A stretch of DNA of 64,000 nt from Isoetes taiwanensis (taxonomy: Eukaryota > Streptophyta > Lycopodiopsida > Isoetales > Isoetaceae): NCBI GenBank assembly GCA_021234155.1, contig JAJEKV010000054.1, positions 6,059,962-6,123,961 on the forward strand, in the 5' to 3' direction. Both the position numbers and the translations under genes were made by a program. The notes below the pieces were generated by a model. The model searched no databases, was not told the origin of the DNA, and was given only the letters and a program-made list of their open reading frames with translations. This document shows, in pieces, positions 57,800-64,000 of this stretch. Position 1 is the first letter of the stretch, and the number at the start of each line of letters is the position of its first letter.

Positions 57800-59057
57800 T
57801 GACTGCTAAAAACCCATTGTAGGCTGTAAACTGGCGGTCTCATGCGTTCTAGATGGCGGATGTTCTAACCGGTAACTGGCAGCGCAGACCAAACCTGCAC
57901 TCTGATACTGGGCCCTAAAATGCCATGGCCGAGCAGAAGAGTAGTGCCATGCATTACGGTGGCCAGGCGGAAGGATTGTATCCGCTCTAAATTGTTTAAG
58001 TTTTTCTTATTCTGGTAGGGTTAAATTCTATGTGATTTCTTCTAGCACCATGAAGCCTTGTGACACGGTGATTGTATTTTAGGGAAAAGAAGCTTCGTTT
58101 TCCTAAAGAAAAAAAGGGTGCTAAGAAGTTGGATACGGTCCCAGGTGAAGAACAATGTGGCCCAATGCTCCAAAGGGACCCTCGTGTTCTTCGCAATGAA
58201 GCGATTAGAAGCGGCAGCGGTGTTGCACCTCTTGGAATTGCTATTGAACAAGTCAATTAGATTGAGTTAGGCTGATTCGGGAGGGATACGTGACCATCGT
58301 GAGTAGTAGATTCAAGCTCATGACACTCAAATTTGGTCTTCTTTGGGATTAAGGGTTAGTGATCCGCCTTTGTCTTGTATTGATGCTCCTTTGCATATTA
58401 TGGCGCAATTTGATCTTCTCTTTTTCGATGTAATCGTGCTAAGAAAGCTACACGGGTTGAGCTCATGAGAACATACCCTTGTTCATATTCTAGATTTTCT
58501 TAATGTTACTTTTCCATAGGGAAGGCCACCTTTGAGGATTGTTTCCATTATTTGTTGGGCATTATCACTTCATTGTAAATCCTAAGTTTTCCAACATTGG
58601 ATGCTTCAGACTCAAGCTTCCTTGCTCTCATGTTATCTCTTATAATTCTGCTTCATCCCCTTTGCTAATACAGCAGTAAAACTTGCTTTTTGCATTCCAG
58701 AGTTCTTTATATTTTATGGCTGGTACATCATGCATGTGTTATGCATTTGCATTTAGCGCCGCCCGTGCATCTACAACTAGGTGATGTGCATTCCCGATGG
58801 GTCTTTCTTCTTTGTGTTAGCAAATTCATCTATCCTTTTCCTCAACTCTAAGTTCTTTGACTTGGGATCCTCCATCCATCTCACAGCCATATGAGTGTCT
58901 TCTGCCACCCAGATACTACATCAATGAAAGTGATTTTGTTAATGTGTACATTATGTGTATTGCATTTTGATGGAACTATATCATATTATCTCAAAGTCGT
59001 TCAGTATTCTATAAAAAATATCATTCGTGTGAGGCACAACTCTTAACTTGAGTCTGC
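57800..59057. other. Intergenic DNA, nothing recognised
   Basis: A 62-codon plus-strand frame (58,072-58,260), with KKLRFPKEKKGAKK and RDPRVLRNEAIRSGSG, has protein-like composition but no family I know and no visible upstream exon. It could be an exon relic. Nothing else is seen. Confidence 0.4.
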
Positions 59058-59427
59058 AGGTTATAGAGACATCTGATAAGAGGAAGTATGGCCCGCCGGA
59101 CTTCGGTAGTTTAGGTTGTACAAGATTTGAAATGGCAAGTGGAAAACCACCTTGGGTGACACCAACATTGTGAGTAGGTTACCGCTTTTCTGAGAATAAA
59201 AGCGGTTTGTATATGGTTTTGACATGCTATAATTCACAGATGGGGTTGTTAGTGAAAGTACAGAGTGGGGAGCTTCCACCCATACCAGATACCTTGAGCT
59301 CTGAAGCAAAAAAATTTATCATTCGTTGCTTGCGAAAGGATCCAGAAGGCAACCCAGAGCATCAGAACTGTTGGATGACCCTTTTGTGTTAAATGCACCG
59401 GACACGATTTCCTGAGATGTTTTAAAA
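59058..59427 (+). pseudogene. MEKK-type protein kinase, C-terminal catalytic fragment
   Basis: The plus strand reads GPPDFGSLGCTRFEMASGKPPW (59,091-59,154, slightly over one line of subdomain IX) and, after a frame change with inserted AT-rich DNA, SGELPPIPDTLSSEAKKFII with RCLRKDPEG (59,257-59,348), then ELLDDPFVLNAP in another frame. This is the order and spacing of subdomains IX-XI of plant MAP kinase kinase kinases of the MEKK1 group. The ATP-binding lobe and the catalytic loop are absent and an Arg is lost near the usual RPTA site. It is a dead fragment. Confidence 0.8.
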
Positions 59428-61239
59428 TATCGGTGGGGAGGTGGTTTGCTCAAGGATATTTGGAATCTGATGAATGAGCATTGTTGGACATCATATAATT
59501 AGTTTAGGAGCAATTGTTGTTTTGTCTTTGCTCCCGGTCTTGTACGGTGTACGAGGTGTTGTCAAGTAAAGTCAAAGGAAGCTGCTGAAATTGTATGCCA
59601 TATCATCCGCATCTAGAGGAAGGGATGGGCTCTAGTGGTCAAGATTTGTGAGATGCATAGTATGGTCGGTGACCACCCAAGATTCTTGTGGGAAATCTTG
59701 TTCCTACCATTTCATTATGTACTCCAAAACAACGTGAAGATTGGAGAATTTGTTATCTCAATTGGTTGAAATTTTATCGGTTGCTTAATTAAAACTTACA
59801 TTTACAATTGACCTATAACCTTTTTAGACTGATAATCGCTTGCTAACTTCGATTGCTTTCAAAAAAATTCAAGAAGTCCTCTCGACCATTGGATGTGAAA
59901 TTTACGCCAATAATCTAATGCACGTGTCGAGATACCATACACATGCCAAAACCCAAATCGAAAGACCTCTACTTGCTCCGGCCGGCCGAGACCACATGCA
60001 TGAAGCCGACTTGAATCATCGAAGCCTCAGATTGAAACAACGGACAAAGAAAGCGGGATAATTCTTCTACTCTAATATACAAAATTCCTTATGCTAAGCT
60101 CTCTACACTAAAAACCAAAAAGAAAGCAATATACGGTCGTTATGCAGTTCAACTCATCTCTTCCCCTTCCCTATTCATCGTTTAATTCTTTCCTTACTTT
60201 CTTTTCTTGTTGTTGCCATCTGTCTTTTGCATCTGAATAATTTAATGGAGCATGTGAAATATATGGATGAGGTAATTGGTTATGTTTCCTTTGCAATAAT
60301 CTGGTGACAAAGGATGAATATGTCTTGAGTTGCTTTCGATTGGTAAAGGTCAAGTCAGTAATGCTAGATACGGTGATGGCCCCACAAAGCACAAATTTGT
60401 ATTTCATTTTCTGGATGTAGCTCCAAAAAGGTTGTCAGATATGCACAACATGTATTTTGAAGCCAAGAATCTATTTTCCATGCTAAAATTATTGGGTACA
60501 ATTTCGTGGTTTAAAATTGGAATGATGCATATTTTTGCTAGTTAGCAAAGAGGATGCATTGTCTCTAGAGTCATATTAAGTCAGAATCATTGACAAGGAG
60601 ATAAAGATATAGAGAAACAAATATGTTCGTCAACTCAACTGTTATTTGTGACTTATGCCATGATTCAGGCCGCATATAGTGATCCTTATTTGTGGGGTAC
60701 AACTGAATAGTTATATACCTTAAGATTTCAAGTAGATATACTTAATGGCCATGCCTTCATACATGTCTTGTACATGAGATGAGATGTGCTGTAACTATTT
60801 ATTATAATAATTACAACATTGTTGTATATGGAAAAACATGATAGGAAAGGAGCAAACACTGTAAAAAAATGAGAAGAAACATTTAAACATACACATGGAT
60901 TTAAATTTTGAAAATACCAAAAACCTTCAAACAGATAGGGATTTGAACCCTGAAACTACCATGACACATGCATTTGTAAGTACCATGACACTTGACTTTA
61001 AGTTTTTAAAATACGAAAAACCTTCAAACGGATAGGATCTTGAATTACGAAAGTACCATGACCTTTGGGTAGTTGCATCATCCAAAGAGAATGCAAGAAA
61101 GTATAAATTCTTCCTAAAAAGAAAAAAAACATTGCAACAAATATGGAAAAATTCAACCACACCTAGTTACCTATTGCCTCTTGTTTACTATCCACGATTC
61201 AATAATTTCGGTGATTGGTTCTTTTTAGTAGCCATTGCG
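59428..61239. other. Intergenic DNA with one degenerate direct repeat
   Basis: Two related blocks lie at about 60,899-60,972 and 60,993-61,073, sharing AAAACCTTCAAAC and AGTACCATGAC. No gene, RNA or transposon is recognised otherwise. Confidence 0.5.
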
Positions 61240-61990
61240 ATAACTATAGCAATGAAATGCATTGTTCAATGAAATGCCTCTTAAAGATGTGGTCTCTGGA
61301 ATGCCATGCTTCTTTGCGTAAACTCAAGGAAAATATGGCACCCAAGCACTTGAGCTTTCCAAGGAAATGGAGCTAGAAGGTATACTTCTTTCGAAGGTAA
61401 CTGCATAACAATGCTAGATGCCTGTGCGAGCATTGGGTATTAGATAAAGCTAGAAGGTTGCATGAGTATGCCATCCGCAAAAGATTTGTTGGAGATGTTA
61501 ACATTGAAAATACACTTATCAGTATTTATTGCAGTTGTAGGATATCTAAGCGAAGCCCAAATTTTGTTTGATGAAATGCATCAACATGATCTGGGCTTTT
61601 GGAATACTATTACTACAACCTATGATCAAAATGGGGATGGAAAAAAGGCCCTTCAGCTCTTTCAAGACATGCAAATACTGAGCATGATGCCAAATAAAGC
61701 GACTCTTGTTGTTTACGTGTGTAGTCATATTGGCCAGCTTGACGATGTTGTCATTTCTTCCTTTGCACAAGCATGCATTGCAAAATCCAGCTAGTATCAG
61801 ATCATTACATTTGCATGGCAGACCTCCTTGATCGATCTAGATAGATTGAAAAAGCTGAGGATCTGATCAAAAATATGTTTTCTGATGCAATTTCTATATC
61901 TTGGATGACCTTGTGCGGTGCTTCTTTGGAACAACGATTGTTATACCAATTTGGAATTAACAATGAAAATTGATGGCAAATAGTCTGCGA
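61240..61990 (+). pseudogene. PPR protein pseudogene (PLS class)
   Basis: The plus strand, through several frames, reads LDACASIG, then RLHEYAIRKRFVGDVNIENT (about 61,451-61,510), then YLSEAQILFDEMHQHDLGFW (61,542-61,601), GDGKKALQLFQDMQ, and finally SDHYICMADLLDRSR with a DLIKNM block and ISWMTLCGAS (about 61,797-61,923). This is the L, S and E-motif order of plant organelle-targeted PPR proteins that take part in RNA editing or processing. Stops and at least three shifts, and no N-terminal part, mark it as a pseudogene. It differs from the PPR fragment in the duplicated units. Confidence 0.82.
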
Positions 61991-63049
61991 AATGAGAGTC
62001 TTCTTTGGAGAAGAAGCATTGGAAAGCCTCTCGAATGCCGGTATGCAAACAAGTGAATTACCTATTATCACTATAAAATATCTCGGGCAATTTTTGATAG
62101 CTCTGTAAGGAATCTTCCATGTTATTTTATTAGAACGTAGGATGTTTGTCTACAGCTAACCTTAACCACGTCCCTTTATTGCAAGAAAGGATCATGCGTT
62201 TAATGCAACAACAGATGAGATTGAAATTGATATTGATGCCCAGGTAACTCTTATTGTAGTCCATATTAGCTTTTTCATTTGATGTGTCATAGGCTCAATT
62301 GTCATGTTAATTCAAGAAATTTGCCATGGCTTCGATGCGGGTTATTAAATTCTAGTTAATGTGTCATGTGTATTTAGTTCCTCGAATTCATTTTAGAAAT
62401 GAATTTTGCATAAGAAACCAATTTGAAAAACCATGTGGTGCAATATGGTGGATTTTGTACAAGATTACATGCAATATAACATGATGCCAGTATAGTTGAT
62501 TGGATCAGGAGCTTGTTGTGGGCGCACAGCCTATGTTTACTTGTTGCAGAAGGGAGCAAAGGATGTTTCAAGTTGTTTCTTTAAGCATGGAGGTTTTGAA
62601 TTCATATCATGATTTAGATAGACCACTTCTCTTTGCTTCTTGGAATGCACTACAAAGAAGCACTATAATTTTTATAAAGTTTGAAGGAGACAATTATTAT
62701 GATTGACCACTCAAGGGGACATGGAAAAATTTGTCAAGAGGCTGCTACAAAATTAAATACAATTGTGATTCCTTATATAGATCAAATCTATCTATCTATT
62801 TGTTGAATAAAGATCTTCGATTACCGGTAATTCCTCTTTCCTTCCTCAGTCTCTATGAATTGACCTCCATAGCTTTTTAAACAAAACTCGAAATTCCTGG
62901 GCTACAAAAGCAGCAACCTATGTTCATACCATCCACAAGCCTCGACACAAAACAAAACAGACCTAACACGAAATGACAAAACAGAAACCATGAAAACACC
63001 CTCTCGGGCCAACGGAGGGCAACCCTTCGTGCGCAGCACCTTGTTTTTT
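61991..63049. other. Intergenic DNA, nothing recognised
   Basis: This is AT-rich with a short TATC run near 62,788-62,800. Short frames on both strands have no motif. Confidence 0.5.
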
Positions 63050-63497
63050 TTTTGCCAGGCTTCTGTACGCCATGTTCCCATGAAAATCTGACCTTGAGTT
63101 TTTTTTTGGCCAAGCGTCCAGACACAATGTTCCCATAAAGATCGACCTTCATCGGTTCAGGTTTTCGACAGTAACAGAATCCGTCCACAATTCTTTTTGG
63201 GCCAGGCTTCTGTACGCCATGTTTCCATGAAAATCTGACCTTGAGTTTTTTTCTGGCCAAGCGTCCAGACACAATGTTCCCATAAAGATTTGACCTTCAT
63301 CGGTTGGGTTTTCGACAAGAATGAATCCGGTCCACAATTCTTTTTGGGCCAGGCTTCTGTACGCCATGTTCCCATGAAAATCTGACCTTGAGTTTTTTTT
63401 CTGGCCAAGCATCCAGACACAATGTTCCCATAAAGATCTGACCTTCATCGGTTCAGGTTTTCGACAGTAACAAAAAGTAATCCGTCCACAATTCTTT
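63050..63497. repeat. 147-bp tandem repeat, about three units
   Basis: CCAGGCTTCTGTACGCCATG starts at 63,055, 63,202 and 63,349, an exact period of 147 bp. Within each unit the block AATGTTCCCATAAAGAT recalls the earlier GTTCCCATGAAAATCTGACC about 72 bp before it, so the unit itself arose from an internal half-unit duplication. The minus-strand frames across it (repeating KVRFSWEHGVQKPG-like text) follow from the repeat and are not evidence of a protein. Confidence 0.88.
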
Positions 63498-64000
63498 TTG
63501 GCCCATGTCGAATACCTGGGTACGGCAATCCAGCTTCGACAATGTAGGTTAACCATGGGAAAGCACCCTTAGATGGGATGGATAGATAAATAGATGGAAT
63601 TTTAATGTTAATGGGAAGTCGTAGCTTATGAGACATTTTACGACACAACTGATGGGTTTGGACCCTCCGTACATGGCTGAAGCGGGTCCTTCCTAGATAA
63701 GGATAGCAGAATAGAGTTTTCAGAAATTCCATCTGATTTTTGGAACGCTCGAAGTTGCTTTTGAAGGCGGATCTAGAGTCATTGCACATGAACGTTTTGG
63801 CTTTGACTTGAGCTTCAAAGTTTGAAGTCGGGTCAGCCTCCATGGGAATGTGCCGAGGGTCAGGCTTTGATTTTCAAAAAATGCCCTTCAAATTTTAAAG
63901 TTTCGATGAAGCTAGTCACTCATGGGAATGGTGGCTAGACCATCTATTGTGGACAAAAAAGTGCCCCTATATTTCTGTCCTTTTCGCTTGTGCTTGTGCT
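63498..64000. other. Right edge of the window, nothing recognised
   Basis: No coding motif or repeat is recognised. The 132-codon minus-strand frame at 63,843-63,445 runs into the tandem repeat and has no known domain. Confidence 0.4.

Noticed and set aside
61462-61794. Intact short PPR gene
   Set aside because: The 110-codon frame covers only part of the motif series, and its neighbours are in other frames with stops between them.
62877-63556. Minus-strand repetitive protein
   Set aside because: The frames mirror the 147-bp DNA repeat. Several frames are open at once and none has a known domain.

Overview
This window is land-plant nuclear DNA, most likely from a flowering plant with a repeat-rich genome. 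The evidence is a spliced RBM25-type splicing-factor gene with short GT-AG introns, PPR-gene debris, a fragment of a plant MEKK-type kinase, an L1-like LINE, PIF/Harbinger transposase copies, a small inverted-repeat element and two long Ty3/gypsy elements. I cannot name the species.

Layout. Positions 1-48,711 are almost entirely mobile DNA built from a head-to-tail segmental duplication with a unit of about 10.8 kb. Copy I (1-5,414) is cut by the window edge. Copy II is 5,415-27,298 and copy III is 27,299-48,711. Each full copy carries, in order: an array of short CACCC/GGGTG hairpins, a PPR fragment on the minus strand, an unrecognised broken coding stretch on the minus strand, a dead PIF/Harbinger transposase on the plus strand, a minus-strand reading frame that may be its accessory SANT-like protein, and the 5' part of a LINE. 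The duplication junction lies inside the LINE; only after copy III does the LINE continue through its reverse transcriptase to a 3' end near 50,838. Copy II is interrupted by gypsy A (15,853-26,910, inserted into the LINE, 5-bp duplication GTCAC). Copy III is interrupted by gypsy B (29,993-40,918). A 320-bp inverted-repeat element is present in copies I and II, and copy III shows a clean empty site.

From 50,839 to 64,000 the DNA is mostly low copy. The only gene I believe to be a functional cellular gene is RBM25 on the minus strand (57,329 down to 52,786, eight coding exons, about 1,011 residues: proline-rich head, RRM, RE/RD-rich middle, C-terminal PWI domain). Exon 6 as given contains two single-base frame shifts that compensate each other. 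Beyond it lie a kinase remnant (59,058-59,427), a PPR pseudogene (about 61,240-61,990) and a 147-bp tandem repeat (63,050-63,497).

The differences among the repeated copies fall strikingly at CAG/CTG trinucleotides and look like indels or CAG to CG/CGG changes rather than C-to-T mutation. I infer that part of the damage in the transposons is base-calling error at CHG-methylated cytosines, so the number of frame shifts, and any age estimated from the LTRs, should be treated with caution. I did not find a new cellular system. The most unusual structures are the hairpin array, the two-stage nested duplication and the large extra reading frame downstream of integrase in the gypsy family.
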